Below are positions 23,334-34,645 of a stretch of DNA of 64,000 nt, piece by piece. The position numbers were made by a program, and so were the translations under genes. The stretch is taken from NCBI GenBank assembly GCA_030549335.1, contig CM060188.1, forward strand, positions 68,602,696 to 68,666,695. The letters run 5' to 3'. The notes below the pieces were generated by a model. That model was not told where the DNA came from and ran no database searches. It worked only from the letters and a program-made list of their open reading frames with translations. This DNA comes from Pontederia crassipes. Taxonomy: Eukaryota > Streptophyta > Magnoliopsida > Commelinales > Pontederiaceae. Each line of letters begins with the position of its first letter. Within the stretch, counting starts at the first letter, position 1.

Positions 23334-25732
23334 TGTAACGCCCCCAAATCGTATCCCGTCACGTGTCAGAATACGCTTCGAAGATGTTAAGGGTTATCCT
23401 TATGTGTACTCATATTGACAAAAAATAAGGCTTTTACTGGTCAACTCAAACATCATATAAACGTGAAAGACATAATCATCATTAAATAATAAAAAGAGTA
23501 TGACATATTTGTATGCGGAAGACTGATAAAGAACTTCATATGAGTCCAAAGGGAAGCTAGTGCATCAAACTAAAGGACTCAAGATACCCATGTGCAGCCA
23601 TTTACGAGTTTGATCTATCACCGTTGACCACCTTCATCATTAAGATCCGATCCTGTATTTAAGAACATGCATGGGAGAAACCTCCCTATGATGTTTGCAA
23701 CTTAGTATGAAAGTAAGATAGAAATAATTATAAGATCATGATACTAGACAAAAATCATAAGAACATCATCATATAAAAACAAAATAAGCATCATCATGAT
23801 ATAAATAAAATGATTCTTGTAACATGTCATATGGATAGGAAATCACTAGGATCATAAAAAATTCATAGATCAAGATGTCATCTTCTTATGATCATAAGAT
23901 CAAAAGATCAGGATAAATAATAATAAATCATCATAGAATGACAAGAGTCGATCATCATGATTATGAGGTCATCATCATATAAAAATTCATGAGAGATAAT
24001 TGTATGAAGATAGAAAATCATGATTGTATCATCTTCTTTAGATCATATTAATAATAGATCAAGAGATCATGGAAAGATCATCATAAGCATGAGAAGAGCC
24101 AATAATTATCGTAAAGAGATTTCATTATTAATATGTTTTATCTTCTTCATCATCTTATTATTCATTTTTGACTTATAATAGGGTATATTTCAACTCACGG
24201 GGAGGCCTGCCTCAACTCTACCATCATCATCATCATAACTGGCAAAGCCAGCACATAACTGACCGTAGTCAGCCCATAACTGACCGAAGTCAGCCCATAA
24301 CTGTTCGTCATCAGTCCATCATAAAAAGAGCTCTCCATTTAACATTTTTCATCTTTTATCTTATAGCTTTTAATTTATCTTTCATTAGGACATAAGGATC
24401 ATGATTAAGATTTGATCATCATAAGAAAGGATCAACGAATCGTACTGATCAAGGATCCTAATCATCATCATTATATATATAATTTAATCAGAGCTACAAG
24501 ATAGGATCACGAAGAGAAATTAGAAATATATGAACATCATAATCATCATCATCATAAGGTAGATCAGGATCGATGGATATGAATCAGTGTCATCATAGAT
24601 ATGATTGGATCTAAATTTAAGTCATCATAAGGTCATAATAGACATCATCATTATTAAGGGCATAAATAACATAATCATATCACGACTCAAATCAGAACTA
24701 AGCACATGAATCAGGAATCAAAAGATCATAAAAAATCATCTTAGTAGTATCAGAACTTGGGTCGAGTTGGGTGAAACCCGAGCCTAGTTCGTAAGGGCCT
24801 TATTGGAAGAAAATCACGACATGGCCCGGGCCAGGTGTAGATCATACCCCGACCGAGTTTGTACTTAACAACTCGGTCGGCTGATTCGACAAATCGATCG
24901 ACAGCTCGACAGAAGTCGTGGCCGAGCGCGATTTCACCGTGGAACTGCCTGGGCCAAGTCGTCATCAACTCGGGCCGGGTTCTTCTTCGTTGCAGAGCTT
25001 TGCGCTCGCGATAATGGCGGACCCGATCGGATTCCATCGAACTCGGTCCGAGCATAGACTTGCCCGGGTCTGGTCAAGGTGAAATCGGGCCGGGTTCCTC
25101 TTACGCAGAATCTGCGCGGATGCACAATTCGCATTCCAATAGTCTTTTTCCAGTGATGACCGACACAAATCATCATCATACAATATTCTACTATAATTAG
25201 GCATCAACTATGACATGTTTCGAGTCTAAAATCATGATTCTACGAAGAATCTATCCTAGTTCCATACCTTGAAGTTTCTGTCCAGAAACTCATTTGTTCT
25301 TCTTCATCCTCTTCCTCTTCGTTTTCTTCTCCCTCCGGCCGCTTCTCTCTGCCCAGACACACGCTCACAGGTGTCCACGTTCTCCGGTTGACCTCCTGTA
25401 TGGACGACAGTCGTCAGGTGCGAAAAGAACGAAGGGCGCATGAAACAGGTGTGGCGAATTCTAGGGCCGGCTGGTGAAAAGAAAAAGGGATGATTTGCTT
25501 GATTTGGCCTCATATTTATAGAGAAGGAATTTGAAAACAATTGATATTTCAAGGTTTGATTTAATCCTCTCATATTTTAAAACTTTATTTCTTATTTATC
25601 TTTTCCTCTATTTGATTTTTATCTTCCTATTTATTTTAATTCTTTCCATCCTCTTCTTTTCCTTGTATGGTTTCAAATTTTTTTCTCTTCTTATCTTTTT
25701 TTTTGCTTTGCCCAACCGTCTCGGGCATTACA
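23334..25732 (-). mobile_element. Solo LTR (TGTAATGCC...GGGCGTTACA)
   Basis: The ends form a short inverted repeat, TGTAACGCCC at the left and GGGCATTACA at the right, in TG...CA form. The flanks are CGTAT (23329-23333) and CATAT (25733-25737), a 5-bp target duplication with one change. On the minus strand a TATA box (CTCTATAAATATGAGG) lies about 220 bp from the LTR start, followed by an A/G-rich leader, as in the LTR at 29.6-32.8 kb. No internal coding region is attached. The middle is dominated by ATCATCAT runs. Confidence 0.65.
23760..24740. repeat. ATCATCAT-rich LTR interior
   Basis: Dense GATCATCATAAG-like repeats with no fixed period. At about 24250-24310 there are about three copies of a unit of about 22 bp containing GTCAGCCCATAACTGACCG. 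Confidence 0.6.
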
Positions 25733-25737
25733 CATAT

Positions 25738-26321
25738 AATCATAATAGAGGGGTTGAGAATTCTCTTTAGTATAAGAACAATCCTCAAAAGAAATAACAT
25801 GTTCTATTTTTTTTGTCAAATATTGCTTTTAGAAATATGTGGGTCTCATATTAATCGTTGCAGAACAAAGAACAAAAAAGTAGAAAATAAATTATTTTTG
25901 TCCCACTCTAATGAGGTGATAATTTCATTTGTTTTAATATTTATTAACTCTTTATCAAACAGGGTGTAGTAGAGAATGAAAAATAAGGTCGTGTAATTAA
26001 AAAAAATGTTTTGAAACATTTTACTTTCGTCTATATGAGTATTCCGTGAACTTTATAAAGATAAAAAAAATAACATATCAGAACAAGTACAAAACCCAAC
26101 GTCTGGCGCTAATTTATTTATATTTTGTACTCTCCAAGATGATAGATCAATTAATTTATTGTGTAAATAAACATTTTATTACAAAAAAAAACAATGAATT
26201 GATCGAGTTATTATAATAACATGTATAATATAATCAGTTCTCAATTGTACGTGTGATGCTTTTAATTAATTATAGGAGCTCGCATCAGCGGTGGCGGATC
26301 CAATAAAAAAGAGATAAATTT
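25738..26321. other. AT-rich spacer
   Basis: No coding region, RNA gene or recognisable transposon end. Confidence 0.4.
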
Positions 26322-26942
26322 TATTTAGGCCAGAGCAAATCCGGGTTCGGGTCTAGATTCCTCTAGACCCGGACCCAGCCCAGATTTTATCGGACAGAAA
26401 TTTTTTAACCTGATACCGGATCCGGTTTCGGGATCGAGTCAAACCCGGAAATCGAGAATAAAATCGAGTTTAAAACTAGAAATAATAAAAAAATACATAA
26501 ACAAGAAATTGTGTTTCAAACATTGATTAATTGTATGCCATAAAAATGTCAGAAACAAATGAAAGCACTGAGCAAAAAAATGGAGACATAATACTCTAAA
26601 GGAAGCTGAAGTTGTTTGGATGTTATCATTCCATGGCAAAGATCAAACCAAAATAGACATGTTTTATAACAGCATTTAGAATGTGCAAATTGTTTGCCGA
26701 AAAGAAAGCTTAAATTGGATGCTTTGGGCACCATAAACATAATTGCACGCCACACGGAGAAAGAAGAAAAGAAAAAAGTGGGATCAGAAATCACTCTAAT
26801 ACTAAATTGCTTCAGCCAGTAGTTTGTGAAATTTTGCCTTGTGGACACATTTCAAGTTAGTAGCTGGTTCTGTCTCATTAATTGATTAGCATTACACGTG
26901 AAGAGGTACATCCCCTGAGTCTTGACCATGTATTTATCATAT

Positions 26943-27176
26943 TTATAACTCATGTCGCATGCCATTTTTTTGCAAGTATACATCATGACTATCACTCCAA
27001 GCTTTTGATTTGTTTTTACTAGACTTCCTCTTAACTAGTTCTATTTCCATAGAAGCATTATTACTTCCTTGTGTAGGGTTTAAATTCGATTGGACAGACT
27101 CGATGATAATATCACACGAGGTTGGATTAGACCCTATGTCAATCATTGCATTTGCATTATCTGGACCTCCATTCAC
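26943..27176 (-). pseudogene. Possible hAT transposase N-terminal fragment
   Basis: A 77-codon frame with a polar Asn/Ser-rich start followed by MEIELVKRKSSKNKSKAWSD. Many plant hAT transposases have a similar acidic stretch followed by KRK and TSKVW just before the BED zinc finger. No zinc-finger cysteines or hAT dimerisation domain were found, so this would be a small relic. Confidence 0.3.
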
Positions 27177-27779
27177 AAATCACAAAGTATCCTAATTGGT
27201 TTTGACAAAAAAAAAACCAAAAAAATCGCAACATAAGAATTGAAAATTCTAAAATACAATTACATTATGCATTTCGCTTTCTAATCGATGATTCAATATG
27301 ATTGAATTAATCTAATAAACTAATCGATAAATAGAAAAGTGAATGAATTAATCTAATAAAGTAGTTGCATGCAGGAATTATCAAATTCATTATCCATATG
27401 CGAACAACAGGAACATAAATAAATGTGCCAACAATCACAAAGATAATACAGAGATAAAAAATATCTGTTAATATGGCTCAATTTTGTTAACCTAGAAAAC
27501 AACATACAATCGTACAAACTATCAGATCACAACATTCTTCAACATTATACTAAAAATAAAAGATTATCCACCTAACCATGCCAAAGTCATTGGAGAGTAG
27601 ATATGTAGAGCATAACTCTAATATGCTATCGTCTCCGTGAACCTTCAGTCCGCGGCAGAGGGGCAAAAGTCTGAGACGGGAGCTGGGACGTAAACGTCTG
27701 AGCCAAAGTCACTAGAAAATAGGTAGCTTATGTGATCTACCTAACCATGCCAAAGTCGTAGAGAAACTAAGCATAACTC

Positions 27780-28100
27780 TGACTTGCCGCCATCGTCTTC
27801 GAAGCTGGCGGTGGCATGCCGCGTGAACCTGCGGTCCATGACTCCATGGCAGAGGGGCGAATTGCGGAGACACCGTGTGTCATTTGCTAGAGAAGCGGAG
27901 GAGTATGAGCCGACGAGCCACCACTGTCTCCGAAGTTGGCGGCGACGTGAACGGATATGAAGCGGCGAGCAGCGGCAACGAGCAGCAAGTAGGGGCAACA
28001 GGCAGCAAGCAGCGGCAACGGACGGCGAGGCGACGAGCAGTAGCAACAAGCGGCGATGCGGCGAGGCGGCACCCCACACAGCTAGGTCACACCACACGAA
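27780..28100. other. GC-rich block inside the hAT-like element
   Basis: Repeats of AGCGGCAACGAGCAGCAAG-like units give overlapping open frames on both strands. They look like low-complexity products. Captured gene sequence is possible but no domain is recognised. Confidence 0.35.
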
Positions 28101-28393
28101 GTCATGAATTTAGTTTTTCACAGTTTCACTTTTTTGTTAGCAGGTCGACGGTCGTGGGTAGCGGGTTATATCGCCTTATCTGGTTTTTAGAATTGGAAAT
28201 CCATAAAATAATTGGAAACTCGGGCCGGATCACGGGTTAGGTTTTTAGACTCTAGATCCGGTCCTGACCCGAGACCCACCGGGTTTTCATGAACGTAAAC
28301 CCGATCTTGGACCGACTTATGTCCGGGCCGAGTTTTTGTACCGGTCTATTGGGTCGATGCGGACCGGGTCGACCCGATCGTGCTCAATCCTAA

Positions 28394-29615
28394 TTTCATC
28401 CATTACCTTTTAACTTTGAACATTTTTTCGACGCTACGCTCAAATCGTCCATGTGATAATTTTCTCTTTAATCCACACAAACAATCAGACCCATTTTCCT
28501 TGCGCCGAGAGTTGGTGGGGAGGTGGGGAGGGCGGGGGAAGGGCGCCCGGACGGAACCCCTTTTCCATGTGCTCGCCGGCACAAGGAAGGGTGGGTGGGG
28601 GCCCTTTGCGCCTACGCCGACGAGCGCAATCACAAAAGGGGGGGGGGGGGGGGGCGAACCCTCTTCATTTACTCTGCGCTCATCGACAGCAAGGAAGGGG
28701 GTGGGGGTGGTGGTGGGTGGGGATTGGGGGGAGAGTCTACGACGACCTCCGATAGCACAGGGAAAAGCCCCTCTTTGATAACCTCTGGCGAGGTCTCTAT
28801 GCTGCCCTAATTTTTTAGTGATATCACATCAGATGATTGCCTACGTGAAGAAGAGAGAACATCGACATCATCGTCTTATGTCCACAGTGCGATTGAGAAA
28901 TCGTCGATCAAAGGTTAAAAGGGCACTTGGTGAAATAAATTAAAATACAAAGATCAGTCTTATTACAAAATGAAGTTTGAGGATAGCGCTGGTAAAACGT
29001 CAAAATTGAAAAGCAGTTAGTGAAATTTACCAGTAATTTTCATATCATAATACTAACTTCGTCAAACTAATCTTATAAGGCGACCAACCAAAACATGAGG
29101 GCATAACATAATACAATGGACAAAGATCAACATAACATCCGTATATAAAATCCACTGTCAGCATGCAGATTGTTGCGAGTGGAATTCACAATTGATTAGC
29201 ACGAACATAAGAGGTGAGGGAGGTAACATATTTGTAGAAGGCCACTTATGACCAAAAGACAATGCTCTGAGCACTAGGTCGATTGATGGAACCGTCCCAA
29301 TTGCGACCAATTTGATTCGGCGTAGGGACTAATTTTATCCCTGCGAAAACATTGAATTCTTCATCATTTTATTTATAAAATAATTAATAATTATAAAAAA
29401 TAACTATTTAAATCATATATATTAAATAAATAGTCATTTAAAAAATATGTATTAAATCATTGTAATATAACTAATTAAAATTAACACAACATAATATTTT
29501 ATTACAACATATTAAGAGTCACATACAAAACTTTTTTTAAATATTAATTTAATATTAACATTAAATAATAATAATTTTGAAGATCGGGGTCCTCCAGAAT
29601 GAGGACATATACAAT
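28394..29615. other. Spacer with a G-rich island
   Basis: 28500-28800 is very GC-rich with many GGGG runs, including 17 or more G in a row near 28638. It is open in several plus-strand frames, but no protein family is recognised. The rest is AT-rich with no gene. Confidence 0.4.
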
Positions 29616-29620
29616 GACCC

Positions 29621-32600
29621 TATAATACCCCAAAATTTCATCTCCAAATGTCAAGAGCAATTAGGTCATTTGATTGTGTTAGTTCGTTTTCATCACATAA
29701 TCATAATAAAATATGATTTTCCATCAATGCAGCAAAAACTTAAATCAATTAAATAAGATAAAATAGCTCTTTAAACATAGCGGAAGACTTCATCAAAAAC
29801 ATCAAAGTAGTGTTATAAAATTATTAAAACAAATCTAATAGTCATTATCAAAACATCTTTTTGAAAACATAATAAAAGACTTCGTGACATCATGACTCTC
29901 AAAACCTAGACCATTGTGCAATCTATCTCGTCATGAGCTGAGCCACCATCCATTAAATCATTGGGCACCTGCACGCATCCATGGTGGAGTTTTTCGATTA
30001 GAGTATGTAAAGGTCATGCAATGCAATATCATGATCCTAAATAGGATACTACATGATATGTATTATCATCTTCATATAATAAGAAGGGAAATAATATGCA
30101 TGCCACATACTTAAGATATGATCAACATGTCAATCATTAACATTAATCAATCATCATGCATTTATAGACAATAGCATGGAAGACATGTAATCATATCATC
30201 ATACAAGAGAGTATGAAAACACTCATAACAATTAAACAATTCAATCCAATCATTTCATAGGCACATAAGTGATGTACACTTACCATAACTATTGCCTCAA
30301 TACCTTTTCCTTAGAGTTGTTTCATAATCCTTTCAGACTTTCACTTTCGTGGGACATCATTCCATTCAATCGATCATTAGCCCTTAATGTTATATTTTCT
30401 GATAGTTGAGATTTATATCATTGTCCTCTCAATAGGCTAGCTAAGGGTAAATTATACGATTAGTCCCCCAACTTTGAGTCATTTTCAAACTGGCCCCCCA
30501 ACTTCAATTTGTAATTAGAATATCCCTCATCTTTTATTTTCTTGCACGGTTAGTCCTCTTGATCGGTGATAGTAGGTTTCCTGGTTGTCTCGCATACGTG
30601 CATGTCATGTGAGTCATTTCTCTTTCATCCGTCTCATTCAAGTCATCCACATCATTTAACGCTAGCAAATCAAGTAGATTACACAGATCATCTCCCAACT
30701 TTGAGTCGATTTCTAAACGGTCCCCCAACTTTAATATTATTGCACGATTTATCCACTTGACCGATAAAAGACAGTCTCCCGATTACCTTGTTGACGTGGT
30801 GTAATAAAATATAATAAAAAATTAACTTATTGACATGACACAATAAAAAATAATATAATATTATTAAAATATTATGAAAATTAATAAAAAAATAAAAATG
30901 ATAGGAGCGCCGACAAGTTCGCGAGAGGGCGTTGACGTCATTTGTGCGAAGCTCGCCAGTGGACGAGCTTGGAGAGGAGGGCCGACGCCTCCTATGCCAG
31001 TCACCAAAGGGCGAGCTCGGAGAGGGGGGCCGGCACCCTCCCTCTGTCAGGGGGAGCTGATAGGGGGAAAGTGCCGGCCCCCTCTCCAAGCTCGCCCTTT
31101 GGCGAGCTGGCATAGGGGGCGTCGTCCCCCCTCTCCAAGCTCGTCCACTGGCGAGCTTCGCATAAGGGGCGTCAACGCCCCCTCGCGAGTCCATCGATGC
31201 TTTTATCATTTTTTTTATTTTTTTATTAATTTTTATAATATTTTAATAATATTATATTATTTTTTATTGTGCCACATCAATAAGTTAATTTTTTATTATA
31301 TTTTATTACACTACGTCAACAAGGTAATCGGGAGACTGTTTCTTATCGGTCAAATGGATAAATCGTGCAATAATATCAAAGTTGGGGGACCGTTTAGAAA
31401 TCGACTCAAAGTTGGAAGACGATCCGTGTAATCTACTTGATTTGCTAACGTTAAATGTAAACGTGGATGATTTGAATGAGGTGGATGAAAGAGAAATGAC
31501 TCATGTGGCATGCACGTATGCAAGTCAACCAGAAAACCCACTATCACCGGTCAAGAGGACTAATCGTGTAAGAAAATAAAAGATGAGGGACGTTCTAATT
31601 ACAAATTGAAGTTGGGGGACCAGTTTGAAAATGACTCAAAGTTGGGGAACTAATCGTATAATTTATCCGGCTAGCTAAGCTTTGGAGACAATGCTCCACT
31701 CTCGCCCGAAGGTGATATCGGAATGCACACATCGTTGCTGATGTGTGTAGCGATTATTTCGGAAAACTCTCGCTCGAAGACGACATCAGAATGACACACC
31801 ATTGTCGATGCGTGTTACGATCACTCTGGGAGAAAATTCGATAAAGGGCCATAGATGGTCGACATATAACATCATCCACAACTGAGTTCATTATGCTTTT
31901 AAATTAACAATCATTAATGTTGCTCAATCTTCATGTTTTAACTCAGTTATGTGGAAAACATGCATAATCTAGGTTCTTATACAATCAACAAACATCAATT
32001 CATACTATTAATACCTCGAAAGTAACATTTAAAATATCGTATAAGATTTTTGATGTTTGTCACGGTTGTGAAAGACATCCTCACATAACCCTAAAAAACC
32101 ATCCTTGTGTCACGGCCGTGCCAAGAGACATTTACGATTGTGCCTGACTTTATCACAGTCGTGACATTATTTGTCACGGGCATGACGGATTGCGTCATGG
32201 CCGTGACAGAGCTCTAGATCTTCGTCGCCTAGCCTGATTTTACACGATTTTTCATCCAAAGTTTAGGAAAAATTATATACAACATTAAGAATCAAAATAT
32301 GTGTATTTCCTAAGCATTCTAAGATCAAAAGAACATTTGAAAACATAGAAAACCATGAAATTTCTAGGATCTAAGGTTCGTCCCTAAATCATGAACAATA
32401 TGAAGAACATGAACCCTAATAATAGATCTAATCATAATACTTGTACATGGCATGGTTCTAATGCTTTCAATGAAAAACATCCTCATCACAATCCAATCTG
32501 AGGACATGATGTCATCATACTCTCAATCCATTACAGGAAGAACATTGGGAGAGGAGAGAAGTTTTGGATCCCCTTTACATACCTTTCTTTCGGATCTTTC

Positions 32601-32781
32601 TCCTCTTTCTTCCTCTTCTTCCTCTTCTTTGTTCCCCTTGTTCTCCTTCTTCAAGTCTTAACTGCCAAGCGATGTGGAGAAAAAGAGGTAAACAAAGAGA
32701 ATAGAGGACTTTATATAGGGAGATCATGACGATTTGGCCAAAAGACCAAATTGCTCTTAATTAAAATTTTTAGGTATTACA
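29621..32781 (-). mobile_element. Solo LTR with a foldback element inside it
   Basis: Ends TATAATACCCC (left) and GGTATTACA (right) form TGTAATACC...GGGGTATTA(C/T)A on the minus strand. The flanks are GACCC (29616-29620) and GACCT (32782-32786), a 5-bp target duplication with one change. A minus-strand TATA box (CTATATAAAGTCC) lies near 32710 and is followed by an AAGAGGAAGAAG leader. The LTR interior carries several CACGGCCGTGAC-like palindromes at 32050-32210. Removing the foldback leaves an LTR of about 1.9 kb. A related LTR fragment lies in opposite orientation at 34.6-35.7 kb. Confidence 0.68.
30446..31668. mobile_element. 1.22-kb foldback (near-perfect palindrome) with 9-11 bp target duplication
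   Basis: The two halves are inverted copies meeting near 31050. The outer ends GGTAAATTATACGATTAG and CTAATCGTATAATTTATCC mirror each other, and two frames of 64-65 codons (30728-30534 minus and 31382-31579 plus) are near-identical because of the symmetry. The flanks repeat GGCTAGCTAAG (30435-30445 and 31669-31679). The inner 300 bp is GC-rich and the outer arms are AT-rich. No transposase is seen. The duplication length fits a foldback-type MULE, but 9, 10 and 11 bp cannot be told apart. Confidence 0.85.
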
Positions 32782-32786
32782 GACCT

Positions 32787-33884
32787 GCCACTGCTAGGAG
32801 AAAAATATCAACGAACAGGTCGATCGAGGATTCTTCGTGAGTCCTCCTATGCTTAGAATGAAATAAAGTTCAAGTCGATTTTAATTATTTGGAATAAAAT
32901 ATAAAAAATGAGAATAATAAAGATTGAGGGTGCACTTCATTTGATCAGGATGTGACTGCATGTTGTCCACACCCGACACACATGCAAACACAATTTTGCA
33001 GTGGGAATGTAACTTTCTTACCCTTACATAGGATATTTCCACTTTTAAAACTTAGTCTACATGTTTTTTTTCAAAATGTGTCTTATTTAATAAAAAAATC
33101 ACATTTTCATATAAAACAGACATTTTTCTTATGACTATACTTGTGGTAATAATTCAGAATATATCTTTGGCATCCTCCCCCATTAGAGATTCAACAAATT
33201 CGTTGAGTGGTCGCACCCACATAAAATATCTATGATACCATATGTCCGACATCATATTATCCTCTCTAGATCTTATTCTACATATCAAAACATACCATGT
33301 TTAATTAAGGTTATATTTTTACATACTCTATTTTTTTATGACTTATTCATATAAACTAACACAAGACATACATGCAACCCCAAAGAGTCTAAACGTGCTC
33401 GTTGAGTGGTCGCACCAACCATACCTAGAGGATCATGCAAAATGGTTCTAATATCATATCTAATACCAATGTATGATGTCATCTACTTTGGACTTTGTTC
33501 ATCACAATTTTATCACAATACGTGCACGTAAGTCAAATGCATGGTCTCGTATATATTCAACATCTCTGGCATGACTTATCCTTATGGTGGTAACCCAAGG
33601 TATGGATTGAATTAGTACCACAAGGATAAGTCACAAGATATATGTTGGAGTATATATGGAGACATTAACTATACAAGATGCGTTTTGATAAAATCGTATT
33701 AGCCGAGATCCAAATGGATAATATCCTGCATGAGTGTAAGGATGTTACAAGGAGCCTAAATAAGGCAATAACCAGATTGGTCATGTTCGGGGGTGACATC
33801 CAAGGTTTGATCGAATTGAAAAAAAAATAAAATTTATATTACGTAATAAGAAGGAAAAATATAACTATTACTTATATGTAATAT
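32787..33884. other. Spacer with retroelement-like debris
   Basis: No intact frame. The phrase CGTTGAGTGGTCGCACC appears twice, near 33200 and 33398. A hairpin lies at 33572-33633. Confidence 0.35.
33572..33633. repeat. Imperfect hairpin
   Basis: Arms 33572-33593 and 33612-33633 (TGACTTATCCTT and its inverse AAGGATAAGTCA) pair at 19 of 22 positions around an 18-nt loop. Confidence 0.75.
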
Positions 33885-34645
33885 CACTACACGAAATCTG
33901 TTGATTAGCTACGAAAACTTTTATCACCGATTTGTCGCTAAAATCAGTAGCGATGAGTTTGCGAAAAATCGGCAACAAAAAAACATTTGTCACTAAAAAC
34001 TAATCGTTGTTTATGACAAATACGTTTCATTGTAAATTCGTCAATAGTTTGTCGCTGTACTATTGCAAAAGCGTTGCTCACTTGTCGCCGAAAAGTTTGA
34101 ATTCGTCAACGCCTTTGTCGCTAAATAGTCACAAATTTGACGCAAGTTTGTCATTAATTGGTCGGTGACTTGTCGAGGCTTTTCGCTAATTTTGTTGCCA
34201 TTAACAAAAATCACGTCACTAAGTTTATAACCTATTTGTCGCTAATTTTGTTGGCAAGTGACAAATATTTTGTCACTAGTTTGTCTTTAGATTATCGCAA
34301 ATATTCTAGAAATTTTAAAAAATATATTTAAAAAATTAAAATACATATTTACAATTATTCAAATTCATGATAACATTCCAAATATCACCTAACAAAAATC
34401 TAAATATCACATAAGATCACAAAAGTTGTAAATACATTCAAATATCACATAATATCACAAATCAAATATATAAAGTCCACTACAACAAATAAAAGTATCA
34501 CAATGTTTACTATTACATCCGAATGTCGTAAGTTAGAATCCCTAATCATAACATGAATGAGAAGGTGGTATGTCCTTATCATGATCACACATATAACTCA
34601 TTATCACGCTTGACATTGGTCCCATATCTTGTCATATAGGAGGGG
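33885..34645 (+). mobile_element. CACTA element terminal fragment
   Basis: It starts CACTACACGAAATC and is followed to about 34310 by many subterminal copies of TTTGTCGCTAA, TTTGTCACTA and inverse forms. This is the usual architecture of CACTA ends. The next 300 bp has CAAATATCACATAA repeats. It stops abruptly at an LTR-like TGAAGCAACCC at 34646. No transposase is attached. Confidence 0.6.

Larger units (their letters stand above)
26322..28393 (-). mobile_element. Degenerate hAT-like element (tentative)
   Basis: The left edge TAGGCCAGAGCAAATCCGGG and the inverse of the right edge, TAGGATTGAGCACGATCGGG, share a diverged inverted repeat. Subterminal regions on both sides are rich in GGGTCGGGT/ACCCGG-type sequence, like the clear hAT-type MITE at 55362-55753. 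The flanking octamers ATTTTATT and ATTTCATC agree at 6 of 8 bases. Inside, on the minus strand, 26943-27176 resembles the region before a hAT BED-finger. Taken together this is suggestive only. Confidence 0.4.

Noticed and set aside
23760..24740. Possible CRISPR-like or satellite array
   Set aside because: ATCATCAT-rich units lack a fixed period and distinct spacers, and lie within a plant LTR.
30534..31579. Four apparently paired genes in the 30.5-31.6 kb region
   Set aside because: They are mirror translations of one palindrome and carry no known domain.
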